Shown here: piece by piece, positions 22,301 to 35,778 of the stretch | How the letters are laid out: each line of letters begins with the position of its first letter | Position numbering within the stretch: position 1 is the stretch's first letter | DNA from: Triglochin maritima | Lineage: Eukaryota > Streptophyta > Magnoliopsida > Alismatales > Juncaginaceae | NCBI GenBank assembly: GCA_963682175.1 | Contig: OY821793.1 | Coordinates: forward strand, 27,177,493 to 27,241,492 | Direction of reading: 5' to 3' | Length of the DNA stretch: 64,000 nucleotides | Program-made: the position numbers and the translations under genes | The notes under the pieces: generated by a model | Told to the model about the DNA's origin: nothing | Seen by the model: the letters and a program-made list of their open reading frames with translations, nothing else | The model's database searches: none

Positions 22301-25300
22301 GCCCCTAAATTTTCAGAGCAAATGCCAAGTATTCGGGGTCGCGCCTCCTCCAAGAAGACGTAGCTCCCTACCAGTCACGCCCCCACATCATCAGCATTCT
22401 TCATCTCATCGCGCCTCGCCATACATACATCTAAATCGGGCATTCTAAGAGGAGTTACCCATCCACTCCTCCTCACTATGTGATCGGGTGCCCAAATATA
22501 GACTAAGGCTCACCTAAGGTCCACTCAGGCCAGTGCTTGGGACAAACGATGCGGCAGCTTCCACTTTGCCCGCGGGCAACACCCATGGACTTCCAAACGC
22601 GTTTTGGAAGCGAATGGGGTAGGCAACAACCGTGGGAACCCAAGCATGGGCACGAGCAACGTCCCAAAGAACTTTCCCCACGAGAAACCCCCATTCCCTT
22701 CCGGACGCGTTCGGAAGTGCACGGGAAGGCAACAACCTTGGGCAACCGAGCACGTCGAAGAGCAACGTCCACAGGCACCTTGGTCTTTGCCCACGAGCAA
22801 CCTCCATTTCACCTACAAGTGCGCTTTCACTGCCAAACGTGTTTTGGAAGCGAATGCCGCAGGCCACTGCCGCGAGCACACACTAGGCCCTAGCGTGGCG
22901 CTGACATGCCAACTATGACAACACTAGGCTAGTGTCCATCGCCCGACCGCCAAATCACTCCGAGATGGCTGCACCTCGTAGATAACGCGGATGGATATGT
23001 GGGGTCCTAAGTTCCATAAACCGTGGTTGGGCCGCCTAAAGACCACTTAGAAACTAGGTGTGGGGCTGGCCACATGCCACGCGTGGAGCTGGCCAAAGGC
23101 CACTCCGTCGCCAACCTGCAGGCCAACACCAAATCGGCTGCGGCTCGAGCATCCGACCTCCAAACCGACCGTTCTAACTTGCATTCCGTAGACAATTCAT
23201 CCCTCTATCTGCCCCTAACATTTCAGAGCAAACTCCCAAGTATTCGGGGTCGCGCCTCCTCCAAGAAGACGTAGGTCCCTACCAGCCACGCCCCCACATC
23301 ATCAACATTCTTCATCTCATCGCGCCTCGCTCTACATACATCTAAATCGGGCATTCTAAGAGGAGTTACCCATCCACGCCTCCTCACTATGTGATCGGGT
23401 GCCCAAATATAGACTAAGGCTCACCTAAGGTCCACTCAGGCCATTGCTTGGGACAAACGATGCGGCAGCTTCCACTTTGCCCGCGGGCAACACCGATGGA
23501 CTTCCAAACGCGTTTTGGAAGCGAATGGGGTAGGCAACAACCGTCGGAACCCAAGCATGGGCACAAGCAACGTCCCAAAGAACTTTCCCCACGAGAAACC
23601 CCCATTCCCTTCCGGACGCGTTGGGACGTGCACGGGAAGGCAACAACCTTGGGCAACCGAGCACGTCGAAGAGCAACGTCCACAGGCACCTTGGTCTTTG
23701 CCCACGAGCAACCTCCATTTCACCTACAAGTGCGCTTTCACTGCCAAACGTGTTTTGGAAGCGAATGCCGCAGGCCACTGCCGCGAGCACACACTAGGCC
23801 CTAGCGTGGCGCTGACATGCCAACTATGACAACACTAGGCTAGTGTCCATCGCCCGACCGCCAAATCACTCCGAGATGGCTGCACCTCGTAGATAACGCG
23901 GATGGATATGTGGGGTCCTAAGTTCCATAAACCGTGGTTGGGCCGCCTAAAGACCACTTAGAAACTAGGTGTGGGGCTGGCCACATGCCACGCGTGGAGC
24001 TGGCCAAAGGCCACTCCGTCGCCAACCTGCAGGCCAACACCAAATCGGCTGCGCCTCGAGCATCCGACCTCCAAACCGAGCGTTCTAACTTGCATTACGT
24101 AGACAATTCATCCCTCTATCTGCCCCTAACATTTCAGAGCAAACTCCCAAGTATTCGGGGTCGCGCCTCCTCCAAGAAGACGTAGCTCCCTACCAGCCAC
24201 GCCCCCACATCATCAACATTCTTCATCTCATCGCGCCTCGCTCTACATACATCTAAATCGGGCATTCTAAGAGGAGTTACCCATCCACGCCTCCTCACTA
24301 TGTGATCGGGTGCCCAAATATAGACTAAGGCTCACCTAAGGTCCACTCAGGCCATTGCTTGGGACAAACGATGCGGCAGCTTCCACTTTGCCCGCGGGCA
24401 ACACCCATGGACTTCCAAACGCGTTTTGGAAGCGAATGGGGTAGGCAACAACCGTGGGAACCCAAGCATGGGCACGAGCAACGTTCCAAAGAACTTTCCC
24501 CACGAGAAACCCCCATTCCCTTGCGGACGCGTTGGGAAGTGCACGGGAAGGCAACAACCTTGGGCAACCGAGCACGTCGAAGAGCAACGTCCACAGGCAC
24601 CTTGGTCTTTGCCCACGAGCAACCTCCATTTCACCTACAAGTGCGCTTTCACTGCCAAACGTGTTTTGGAAGCGAATGCCACAAGCCACTGCCGCGAGCA
24701 CACACTAGGCCCTAGCGTGGCGCTGACATGCCAACTATGACAACACTAGGCTAGTGTCCATCGCCCGACCGCCAAATCACTCCGAGATGGGTGCACGTCG
24801 TAGATAACGCGGATGGATATGTGGGGTCCTAAATTCTATAAACCGTGGTTGGGCCGCGTAAAGACCACTTAGAAACTAGGTGTGGGGCTGGCCACATGCC
24901 ACGCGTGGAGCTGGCCAAAGGCCACTCCGTCGCCAACCTGCAGGCCAACACCAAATCGGCTGCGCCTCGAGCATCCGACCTCCAAACCGAGCGTTCTAAC
25001 TTGCATTACGTAGACAATTCATCCCTCTATCTGCCCCTAAAATTTCAGAGCAAACGCCCAAGTATTCGGGGTCGCGCCTCCTCCAAGAAGACGTAGCTCC
25101 CTACCAGCCACGCCCCCACATCATCAGCATTCTTCATCTCATCGCGCCTCGCCCTACATACATCTAAATCGAGCATTCTAAGAGGAGTTACCCATCCACT
25201 CCTCCTCACTATGTGCTCGGGTGCCCAAATATAGACTAAGGCTCACCTAAGGTCCACTCAGGCCATTGCTTGGGACAAACGATGCGGCAGCTTCCACTTG

Positions 25301-26430
25301 GCCCGCGGGCAACACCCATGGACTTCCAAACGCGTTTTGGAAGCGAATGGGGTAGGCAACAACCGTGGGAACCCAAGCATGGGCACAAGCAACGTCCCAA
25401 AGAATTTTCCCCACGAGAAACCCCCATTCCCTTCCGGACACGTTCGGAAGTGCACGGGAAGGCAACAACCTTGGGCAACCGAGCACGTCGAAGAGCAACT
25501 TCCACAGGCACATTGGTCTTTGCCCACGAGGAACCTCCATTTCACCTACAAGTGCGCTTTCACTGCCAAACGTGTTTTGGAAGCGAATGCCACAGGCCAC
25601 TGCCGCGAGCACACACTAGGCCCTAGCGTGGCGCTGACATGCCATCTATGACAACACTAGGCTAGTGTCCATCGCCCGACCGCCAAATCACTCCGAGATG
25701 GGGGCACCTCGTAGATAACGCGGATGGATATGTGGGGTCCTAAGTTCCATAAACCGTGGTTGCACCGCCTAAAGACCACTTAGAAACTAGGTGTGGGGCT
25801 GGCCACATGCCACGCGTGGAGCTGGCCAAGGGCCACTCCGTCGCCACCCTGCAGGCCAACACCAAATCGGCTGTTCCTCGAGCATCCGACATCCAAACCG
25901 AGCGTTCTAACTTGCATTACGTTGACAATTCATCCCTCTATCTGCCCCTAAAATTTCAGAGCAAACGCCCAAGTATTCTGGGTCGCGCGTCCTCCAAGAA
26001 GACGTAGCTCCCTACCAGCCACGCCCCCACATCATCAGCATTCTTCATCTCATCGCGCCTCGCCCTACATACATCTAAATCGAGCATTCTAAGAGGAGTT
26101 ACCCATCCACTCCTCCTCACTATGTGCTCGGGTGCCCAAATATAGACTAAGGCTCACCTAAGGTCCACTCAGGCCATTGCTTGGGACAAACGATGCGGCA
26201 GCTTCCACTTGGCCCGCGGGCAACACCCATGGACTTCCAAACGCGTTTTGGAAGCGAATGGGGTAGGCAACAACCGTGGGAACCCAAGCATGGGCACAAG
26301 CAACGTCCCAAAGAATTTTCCCCACGAGAAACCCCCATTCCCTTCCGGACACGTTCGGAAGTGCACGGGAAGGCAACAACCTTGGGCAACCGAGCACGTC
26401 GAAGAGCAACTTCCACAGGCACATTGGTCT
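19200..26430. repeat. Higher-order copies at 4554-bp offset (5 monomers, family B)
   Basis: Three consecutive monomer types from about 19.2 to 21.87 kb return from about 23.75 to 26.42 kb. They are a CCCTTGCGGACGCG unit (19771 and 24325), a unit preceded by GGGTGCACGTCG and GGGCCGCGTAAAG (20682 and 25236), and a unit preceded by GGTTGCACCGCC with TATTCTGGGTCGCGCG (21593 and 26147). In the second copy the unit at 26147 is a near-exact repeat of 25236, whereas 21593 is mosaic. Differences such as GGCTGTTCCTCG and ACGTTGACAATTC near 25872-25927 are private to the second copy. Confidence 0.8.
21593..22502. repeat. Mosaic monomer with an apparent conversion tract
   Basis: The left part of this 910-bp unit carries the markers of unit 20682: CTTGGCCCGCGGG, AGAATTTTCC and CAGGCACATTGG (A at 21869). 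At 21888, 21949 and 21954 it no longer matches that unit; GCAGGACACTGC at 21954 is otherwise seen only in units 15217 and 16127. At 22002 it has T in GCCATCTATG, again the 20682 state. Beyond that it becomes the CAAATGCCAAGT type of 15.9 kb. The simplest reading is a patch of 67 to about 132 bp copied from a 15217-like donor, plus a second switch further right. A chance C-to-A change at 21954 cannot be excluded. Confidence 0.65.
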
Positions 26431-29400
26431 TTGCCCACGAGGAACCTCCATTTCACCTACAAGTGCGCTTTCACTGCCAAACGTGTTTTGGAAGCGAATG
26501 CCACAGGCCACTGCCGCGAGCACACACTAGGCCCTAGCGTGGCGCTGACATGCCATCTATGACAACACTAGGCTAGTGTCCATCGCCCGACCGCCAAATC
26601 ACTCCGAGATGGGTGCACCTCGTAGATAACGCGGATGGATATGTGGGGTCCTAAGTTCCATAAACCGTGGTTGCACCGCCTAAAGACCACTTAGAAACTA
26701 GGTGTGGGGCTGGCCACATGCCACGCGTGGAGCTGGCCAAGGGCCACTCCGTCGCCACCCTGCAGGCCAACACCAAATCGGCTGCGCCTCGAGCATCCGA
26801 CATCCAAACCGAGCGTTCTAACTTGCATTACGTAGACAATTCATCCCTCTATCTGCCCCTAAAATTTCAGATCAAACGCCCAAGTATTCGGGGTCGCGTC
26901 TCCTCCAAGAAGACGTAGCTCCCTACCAGCCACGCCCCCAAATCATCAGCATTCTTCATCTCATCGCGCCTCGCCCTACATACATCTAAATCGGGCATTC
27001 TAAGAGGAGTTACCCATCCACTCCTCCTCACTATGTGCTCGGGTGCCCAAATATAGACTAAGGCTCACCTAAGGTCCACTCAGGCCATTGCTTGGGACAA
27101 ACGATGCGGCAGCTTGCACTTTGCCCGCGGGCAACACCCATGGACTTCCAAACGCGTTTTGGAAGCGAATGGGGTAGGCAACAACCGTGGGAACCCAAGC
27201 ATGGGCACGAGCAACGTCCCAAAGAACTTTCCCCATGAGAAACCCCCATTCCCTTCCGGACGCGTTCGGAAGTGCACGGGAAGGCAACAACCTTGGGCAA
27301 CCGAGCACGTCGAAGAGCAACGTCCACAGGCACCTTGGTCTTTGCCCACGAGCAACCTCCATTTCACCTACAAGTGCGCTTTCACTGCCAAACGTGTTTT
27401 GGAAGCGAATGCCGCAGGCCACTGCCGCGAGCACACACTAGGCCCTAGCGTGGCGCTGACATGCCAACTATGACAACACTAGGCTAGTGTCCATCGCCCG
27501 ACCGCCAAATCACTCCGAGATGGGTGCACCTCGTAGATAACGCGGATGGATATGTGGGGTCCTAAGTTCCATAAACCGTGGTTGGGCCACCTAAAGACCA
27601 CTTAGAAACTAGGTGTGGGGCTGGCCACATGCCACGCGTGGAGCTGGCCAAAGGCCACTCCGTCGCCACCCTGCAGGCTAACACCAAATCGGCTGCGCCT
27701 CCAGCATCCGACCTCCAAATCGAGCGTTCTAACTTGCATTACGTAGACAATTCATCCCTCTATCTGCCCCTAAAATTTAAGAGCAAACGCCCAAGTATTT
27801 GGAGTCACGCCTCATCCAAGAAGACGTAGCTCCCTACCAGCCACGCCCCCACATCATCAGCATTCTTCATCTCATCGCGCCTCGCCCTACATACATCTAA
27901 ATCGGGCATTCTAAGAGGAGTTACCCATCCACTCCTCCTCACTATGTGCTCGGGTGCCCAAATATAGACTAAGGCTCACCTAAGGTCCACTCAGGCCATT
28001 GCTTGGGACAAACGATGCGGCAGCTTCCACTTTGCCCGCGGGCAACACCCATGGACTTCCAAACGCGTTTTGGAAGCGAATGGGGTAGGCAACAACCGTG
28101 GGAACCCAAGCATGGGCACGAGCAACGTCCCAAAGAACTTTCCCCATGAGAAACCCCCATTCCCTTCCGGACGCGTTCGGAAGTGCACGGGAAGGCAACA
28201 ACCTTGGGCAACCGAGCACGTCGAAGAGCAACGTCCACAGGCACCTTGGTCTTTGCCCACGAGCAACCTCCATTTCACCTACAAGTGCGCTTTCACTGCC
28301 AAACGTGTTTTGGAAGCGAATGCCGCAGACCACTGCCGCGAGCACACACTAGGCCCTAGCGTGGCGCTGACATGCCAACTATGACAACACTAGGCTAGTG
28401 TCCATCGCCCGACCGCCAAATCACTCCGAGATGGGTGCACCTCGTAGATAACGCGGATGGATATGTGGGGTCCTAAGTTCCATAAACCGTGGTTGGGCCA
28501 CCTAAAGACCACTTAGAAACTAGGTGTGGGGCTGGCCACATGCCACGCGTGGAGCTGGCCAAAGGCCACTCCGTCGCCACCCTGCAGGCTAACACCAAAT
28601 CGGCTGCGCCTCCAGCATCCGACCTCCAAATCGAGCGTTCTAACTTGCATTACGTAGACAATTCATCCCTCTATCTGCCCCTAAAATTTCAGAGCAAACG
28701 CCCAAGTATTTGGAGTCACGCCTCATCCAAGAAGACGTAGCTCCCTACCAGCCACGCCCCCACATCATCAGCATTCTTCATCTCATCGCGCCTCGCCCTA
28801 CATACATCTAAATCGGGCATTCTAAGAGGAGTTACCCATCCACTCCTCCTCACTATGTGCTCGGGTGCCCAAATATAGACTAAGGCTCACCTAAGGTCCA
28901 CTCAGGCCATTGCTTGGGACAAACGATGCGGCAGCTTCCACTTTGCCCGCGGGCAACACCCATGGACTTCCAAACGCGTTTTGGAAGCGAATGGGGTAGG
29001 CAACAACCGTGGGAACCCAAGCATGGGCACGAGCAACGTCCCAAAGAACTTTCCCCATGAGAAACCCCCATTCCCTTCCGGACGCGTTCGGAAGTGCACG
29101 GGAAGGCAACAACCTTGGGCAACCGAGCACGTCGAAGAGCAACGTCCACAGGCACCTTGGTCTTTGCCCACGAGCAACCTCCATTTCACCTACAAGTGCG
29201 CTTTCACTGCCAAACGTGTTTTGGAAGCGAATGCCGCAGGCCACTGCCGCGAGCACACACTAGGCCCTAGCGTGGCGCTGACATGCCAACTATGACAACA
29301 CTAGGCTAGTGTCCATCGCCCGACCGCCAAATCACTCCGAGATGGGTGCACCTCGTAGATAACGCGGATGGATATGTGGGGTCCTAAGTTCCATAAACCG

Positions 29401-29790
29401 TGGTTGCGCCGCCTAAAGACCACTTAGAAACTAGGTGTGGGGCTGGCCACATGCCACGCGTGGAGCTGGCCCAAGGCCACTCCGTCGCCACCCTGCAGGC
29501 CAACACGAAATCGGCTGCGCCTCCAGCATCGGACCTCCAAATCGAGCGTTCTAACTTGCATTACGTAGACATTTCATCCGTCTATCTGCCCCTAAAATTA
29601 CAGAGCAAACGCCCAAGTATTCGGGGTCGCGTCTCCTACAAGAAGACGTAGCTCCCTACCAGCCACGCCCCCACATCATCAGCATTCTTCATCTCATCGC
29701 GCCTCGCCCTACATACATCTAAATCGGGCATTCTAAGAGGAGTTACCCATCCACTCCTCCTCACTATGTGCTCGGGTGCCCAAATATAGA

Positions 29791-32700
29791 CTAAGGCTCA
29801 CCTAAGGTCCACTCAGGCATTTGCTTGGGACAAACGATGCGGCAGCTTCCACTTTGTCCACGGGCAACACCCATGGACTTCGATACGCGTTTTGGAAGCG
29901 AATGGGGTAGGCAACAACCGTGGGAACCCAAGCATGGGCACGAGCAACGTCCCAAAGAACTTTCCCCAACGAGAAACCCCCATTCCCTTCCGGACGCGTT
30001 CGGAAGTGCACGGGAAGGCAACAACCTTGGGCAACCGAGCACGTCGAAGAGCAACGTCCACAGGCACCTTGGTCTTTGCCCACGAGCAACCTCCATTTCA
30101 CCTACAAGTGCTCTTTCACTTCCAAACGTGTTTTGGAAGCGAATGCCGCAGGCCACTGCCGCGAGCACACACTAGGCCCTAGCGTGGCGCTGACATGCCA
30201 ACTATGACAACACTAGGCTAGTGTCCATCGCCCGACCGCCAAATCACTCCGAGATGGGTGCGCCTCGTAGATAACGCGGATGGATATGTGGGGTCCTAAG
30301 TTCCATAAACCGTGGTTGGGCCACCTAAAGACCACTTAGAAACTAGGTGTGGGGCTGGCCACATGCCACGCGTGGAGCTGGCCAAAGGCCACTCCGTCGC
30401 CACCCTGCAGGCCAACACCAAATCGGCTGCGCCTCCAGCATCCGACCTCCAAATCGAGCGTTCTAGCTTGCATTACGTAGACAATTCATCCCTCTATCTG
30501 CCCCTAAAATTTCAGAGCAAACGCTCAAGTATTCGGAGTCACGCCTCATCCAAGAAGACGTAGCTCCCTACCAGCCACGCCCCCACATCATCAGCATTCT
30601 TCATCTCATCGCGCCTCGCCCTACATACATCTAAATCGGGCATTCTAAGAGGAGTTACCCATCCACTCCTCCTCACTATGTGCTCGGGTGCCCAAATATA
30701 GACTAAGGCTCACCTAAGGTCCACTCAGGCCATTGCTTGGGACAAACGATGCGGCACCTTCCACTTTGCCCGCGGGCAACACCCATGGACTTCCAAACGC
30801 GTTTTGGAAGCGAATGGGGTAGGCAACAACCGTGGGAACCCAAGCATGGGCACGAGCAACGTCCCAAAGAACTTTCCCCATGAGAAACCCCCATTCCCTT
30901 CCGGACGCGTTCGGAAGTGCACGGGAAGGCAACAACCTTGGGCAACCGAGCACGTCGAAGAGCAACGTCCACAGGCACCTTGGTCTTTGCCCACGAGCAA
31001 CCTCCATTTCACCTACAAGTGCGCTTTCACTGCCAAACGTGTTTTGGAAGCGAATGCCGCAGGCCACTGCCGCGAGCACACACTAGGCCCTAGAGTGGCG
31101 CTGACATGCCAACTATGACAACACTAGGCTAGTGTCCATCGCCCGACCGCCAAATCACTCCGAGATGGGTGCACCTCGTAGATAACGCGGATGGATATGT
31201 GGGGTCCTAAGTTCCATAAACCGTGGTTGCGCCGCCTAAAGACCACTTAGAAACTAGGTGTGGGGCTGGCCACATGCCACGCGTGGAGCTGGCCCAAGGC
31301 CACTCCGTCGCCACCCTGCAGGCCAACACGAAATCGGCTGCGCCTCCAGCATCCGACCTCCAAATCGAGCGTTCTAACTTGCATTACGTAGACATTTCAT
31401 CCCTCTATCTGCCACTAAAATTACAGAGCAAACGCCCAAGTATTCGGGGTCGCGTCTCCTCCAAGAAGATGTAGCTCCCTACCAGCCACGCCCCCACATC
31501 ATCAGCATTCTTCATCTCATCGCGCCTCGCCCTACATACATCTAAATCGGGCATTCTAAGAGGAGTTACCCATCCACTCCTCCTCACTATGTGCTCGGGT
31601 GCCCAAATATAGACTAAGGCTCACCTAAGGTCCACTCAGGCAATTGCTTGGGACAAACGATGCGGCAGCTTCCACTTTGCCCGCGGGCAACACCCATGGA
31701 CTTCCAAACGCGTTTTGGAAGCGAATGGGGTAGGCAACAACCGTGGGAACCCAAGCATGGGCACGAGCAACGTCCCAAAGAACTTTCCCCATGAGAAACC
31801 CCCATTCCCTTCCGGACGCGTTCGGAAGTGCACGGGAAGGCAACAACCTTGGGCAACCGAGCACGTCGAAGAGCAACGTCCACAGGCACCTTGGTCTTTG
31901 CCCACGAGCAACCTCCATTTCACCTACAAGTGCGCTTTCACTGCCAAACGTGTTTTGGAAGCGAATGCCGCAGGCCACTGCCGCGAGCACACACTAGGCC
32001 CTAGAGTGGCGCTGACATGCCAACTATGACAACACTAGGCTAGTGTCCATCGCCCGACCGCCAAATCACTCCGAGATGGGTGCACCTCGTAGATAACGCG
32101 GATGGATATGTGGGGTCCTAAGTTCCATAAACCGTGGTTGCGCCGCCTAAAGACCACTTAGAAACTAGGTGTGGGGCTGGCCACATGCCACGCGTGGAGC
32201 TGGCCCAAGGCCACTCCGTCGCCACCCTGCAGGCCAACACGAAATCGGCTGCGCCTCCAGCATCCGACCTCCAAATCGAGCGTTCTAACTTGCATTACGT
32301 AGACATTTCATCCCTCTATCTGCCACTAAAATTACAGAGCAAACGCCCAAGTATTCGGGGTCGCGTCTCCTCCAAGAAGATGTAGCTCCCTACCAGCCAC
32401 GCCCCCACATCATCAGCATTCTTCATCTCATCGCGCCTCGCCCTACATACATCTAAATCGGGCATTCTAAGAGGAGTTACCCATCCACTCCTCCTCACTA
32501 TGTGCTCGGGTGCCCAAATATAGACTAAGGCTCACCTAAGGTCCACTCAGGCAATTGCTTGGGACAAACGATGCGGCAGCTTCCACTTTGCCCGCGGGCA
32601 ACACCCATGGACTTCCAAACGCGTTTTGGAAGCGAATGGGGTAGGCAACAACCGTGGGAACCCAAGCATTGGCACGAGCAACGTCCCAAAGAACTTTCCC

Positions 32701-34347
32701 CATGAGAAACCCCCATTCCCTTCCGGACGCGTTCGGAAGTGCACGGGAAGGCAACAACCTTGGGCAACCGAGCACGTCGAAGAGCAACGTCCACAGGCAC
32801 CTTGGTCTTTGCCCACGACCAACCTCCATTTCACCTACAAGTGCGCTTTCACTGCCAAACGTGTTTTGGAAGCGAATGCCGCAGGCCACTGCCGCGAGCA
32901 CACACTAGGCCCTAGAGTGGCGCTGACATGCCAACTATGACAACACTAGGCTAGTGTCCATCGCCCGACCGCCAAATCACTCCGAGATGGGTGCACCTCG
33001 TAGATAACGTGGATGGATATGTGGGGTCCTAAGTTCCATAAACCGTGGTTGCGCCGCCTAAAGACCACTTAGAAACTAGGTGTGGGGCTGGCCACATGCC
33101 ACGCGTGGAGCTGGCCCAAGGCCACTCCGTCGCCACCCTGCAGGCCAACACGAAATCGGCTGCGCCTCCAGCATCCGACCTCCAAATCGAGCGTTCTAAC
33201 TTGCATTACGTAGACATTTCATCCCTCTATCGGCCACTAAAATTACAGAGCAAACGCCCAAGTATTCGGGGTCGCGTCTCCTCCAAGAAGACGTAGCTCC
33301 CTACCAGCCACGCCCCCACATCATCAGCATTCTTCATCTCATCGCGCCTCGCCCTACATACATCTAAATCGGGCATTCTAAGAGGAGTTACCCATCCACT
33401 CCTCCTCACTATGTGCTCGGGTGCCCAAATATAGACTAAGGCTCACCTAAGGTCCACTCAGGCCATTGCTTGGGACAAACGATGCGGCAGCTTCCACTTT
33501 GTCCACGGGCAACACCCATGGACTTCGATACGCGTTTTGGAAGCGAATGGGGTAGGCAACAACCGTGGGAACCCAAGCATGGGCACGAGCAACGTCCCAA
33601 AGAACTTTCCCCAACGAGAAACCCCCATTCCCTTCCGGACGCGTTCGGAAGCGCACGGGAAGGCAACAACCTTGGGCAACCGAGCACGTCGAAGAGCAAC
33701 GTCCACAGGCACCTTGGTCTTTGCCCACGAGCAACCTCCATTTCACCTACAAGTGCTCTTTCACTTCCAAACGTGTTTTGGAAGCGAATGCCGCAGGCAA
33801 CTGCCGCGAGCACACACTACGCCCTAGCGTGGCGCTGACATGCCAACTATGACAACACTAGGCTTGTGTCCATCGCCCGACCGCCAAATCACTCCGAGAT
33901 GGGTGCGCCTCGTAGATAACGCGGATGGCTATGTGGGGTCCTAAGTTCCATAAACCGTGGTTGGGCCACCTAAAGACCACTTAGAAACTAGGTGTGGGGC
34001 TGGCCACATGCCACGCGTGGAGCTGGCCAAAGGCCACTCCGTCGCCACCCTGCAGGCCAACACCAAATCGGCTGCGCCTCCAGCATCCGACCTCCAAATC
34101 GAGCGTTCTAACTTGCATTACGTAGACAATGCATCCCTCTATCTGCCCCTAAAATTTCAGAGCAAACTCCCAAGTATTCGGGGTCGCGCCTCCTCCAAGA
34201 AGACGTAGCTCCCTACCAGCCACGCCCCCACATCATCAGCATTCTTCATCTCATCGCGCCTCGCCCTACATACATCTAAATCGGGCATTCTAAGAGGAGT
34301 TACCCATCCACTCCTCCTCACTATGTGCTCGGGTGCCCAAATATAGA
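29791..34347. repeat. Frameshifted monomer pair 3645 bp apart (family C)
   Basis: Units 29791 and 33436 share a set of markers absent elsewhere: TTTGTCCACGGGC, GACTTCGATACGCG and an extra A giving CCCCAACGAGAAACC. Both also have GTGCTCTTTCACTTCC. The C of CGATACGCG is at 29881 in one and 33526 in the other, an offset of 3645 bp (4 monomers). The segment preceding each is also of the GACATTTCATCC type. The two units therefore belong to one duplicated block with three other monomers between them. The inserted base shifts every reading frame through sub-repeat 2. Confidence 0.8.
31223..33300. repeat. Recent tandem amplification of one monomer (family C)
   Basis: Segments starting at 31223, 32134 and 33045 share GTTGCGCCGCC, CTGGCCCAAGG, CAACACGAAATC, GACATTTCATCC and GCCACTAAAATTACAG. 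The units 31614 and 32525 also share GGCAATTGCTTGG. CCCTAGAGTGGCG is found near 31093, 32004 and 32915. Differences are few: CAAGCATTGGCACG near 32670, CACGACCAACC near 32818 and CTATCGGCCAC near 33231. Confidence 0.8.
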
Positions 34348-35778
34348 CTAAGGCTCACCTAAGGTCCACTCAGGCCACTGGTTGGGCCAAACGATGCGGC
34401 AGCTTCCGCTTTGCCCGTGGGCAACACCAATCGACTTCCAAACGCGTTTTGGAAGCGAATGGGGTAGGCAACAACCGTGGGAACCCAAGCATGGGCACGA
34501 GCAACGTTCCAAAGAACTTTCCCCACGAGAAACCCCCATTCCCTTCCGGACGCGTTCGGAAGTGCACGGGAAGGCAACAACCTTGGGCAACCCAGCACGT
34601 CGAAGAGCAACGTCCACAGGCACCTTCGTCTTTGCCCACGAGCAACCTCCATTTCACCTACAAGTGCTCTTTCACTTCCAAACGTGTTTGGGAAGGGAAT
34701 GCCGCAGGCCACTGCCGCGAGCACACACTACGCCCTAGCGTGGCGCTGACATGCCAACTTTGACAACACTAGGCTAGTGTCCATCGCCCGACCACCAAAT
34801 CACTCCGAGATGGGTGCACCTCGTAGATAACGTGGATGGATATGTGGGGTCCTAAGTTCCATAAACCATGGTTGGGCCGCCTAAAGACCACTTAGAAACT
34901 AGGTGTGGGGCTGGCCACATGCCACGCGTGGAGCTGGCCAAAGGCCACTCCGTCGCCACCCTGCAGGCCAACACCAAATCGGCTGCGCCTCGAGCATCCG
35001 ACCTCCAAACCGAGCGTTCTAACTTGCATTACGTAGAAAATTCATCCCTCTATCTGCCCCTAAAATTTCAGAGCAAACGCCCAATCATTCGGGGTCGCGC
35101 CTCCTCCAAGAAGACGTAGCTCCCTACCAGCCACGCCCCCACATCATCAGCATTCTTCATCTCATCGCGCCTCGCCCTACATACATCTAAATCGGGCATT
35201 CTAAGAGGAGTTACCCATCCACTCCTCCTCACTATGTGCTCGGGTGCCCAAATATAGACTAAGGCTCACCTAAGGTCCACTCAGGCCACTGGTTGGGCCA
35301 AACGATGCGGCAGCTTCCACTTTGCCCGTGGGCAACACCAATCGACTTCCAAACGCGTTTTGGAAGCGAATGGGGTAGGCAACAACCGTGGGAACCCAAG
35401 CATGGGCACGAGCAACGTCCCAAAGAACTTTCCCCACGAGAAACCCCCATTCCCTTCCGGACGCGTTGGGAAGTGCACGGGAAGGCAACAACCTTGGGCA
35501 ACCGAGCACGTCGAAGAGCAACGTCCACAGGCACCTTGGTCTTTGCCCACGAGCAACCTCCATTTCACCTACAAGTGCTCTTTCACTTCCAAACGTGTTT
35601 TGGAAGGGAATGCCGCAGGCCACTGCCGCGAGCACACACTACGCCCTAGCGTGGCGCTGACATGCCAACTTTGACAACACTAGGCTAGTGTCCATCGCCC
35701 GACCGCCAAATCACTCCGAGATGGGTGCGCCTCGTAGATAACGCGGATGGATATGTGTGGTCCTAAGTTCCATAAACC

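Larger units (their letters stand above)
15500..23400. repeat. Higher-order copies at 6376-bp offset (7 monomers, family B)
   Basis: The CAAATGCCAAGT monomer near 15946 and the following monomer with GCGGCTCGAGC, CCGACCGTTC and GCATTCCGTAG (near 16760-16812) reappear in the same order near 22322 and 23136-23188. The shift is 6376 bp (910 + 6 x 911). Similarity at this offset runs from about 22.0 to 23.4 kb. Small differences include GCATTCTAACTTG near 15883 against GCGTTCTAACTTG near 22259. Confidence 0.8.
13051..27057. repeat. Monomer family B
   Basis: Units start at 13396, 14306, 15217, 16127, 17038, 17949, 18860, 19771, 20682, 21593, 22503, 23414, 24325, 25236 and 26147. Lengths are 910 or 911 bp; the 910-bp members (13396, 15217, 21593) carry CAAATGCCAAGT in place of CAAACGCCCAAGT. 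Family markers are GGCCATTGCTTGGGAC, AACCTGCAGG in most copies, CCAAACCGAG or CCAAACCGAC, CTTTCACTGCC before the third dyad, GGCTGCACC in many copies and GACGTAGC. Members fall into recognisable types (CAAATGCCAAGT, CGACCGTTC, GGGCCGCGT, GTTGCACCG), whose order reveals two overlapping higher-order registers. Confidence 0.85.
27058..34347. repeat. Monomer family C
   Basis: Units start at 27058, 27969, 28880, 29791, 30703, 31614, 32525 and 33436; all are 911 bp except 29791 and 33436, which are 912 bp. Markers are CCATGAGAAACCC in sub-repeat 2 and CCTCCAGCATCC in the right half. Two alternating right-half types occur, one with GGGCCACC (27578, 28489, 30312, 33957) and one with GTTGCGCCGCC, GGCCCAAGGCC and GACATTTCATCC (29400, 31223, 32134, 33045). 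The transition from family B falls within about 26.9-27.24 kb. Confidence 0.8.
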
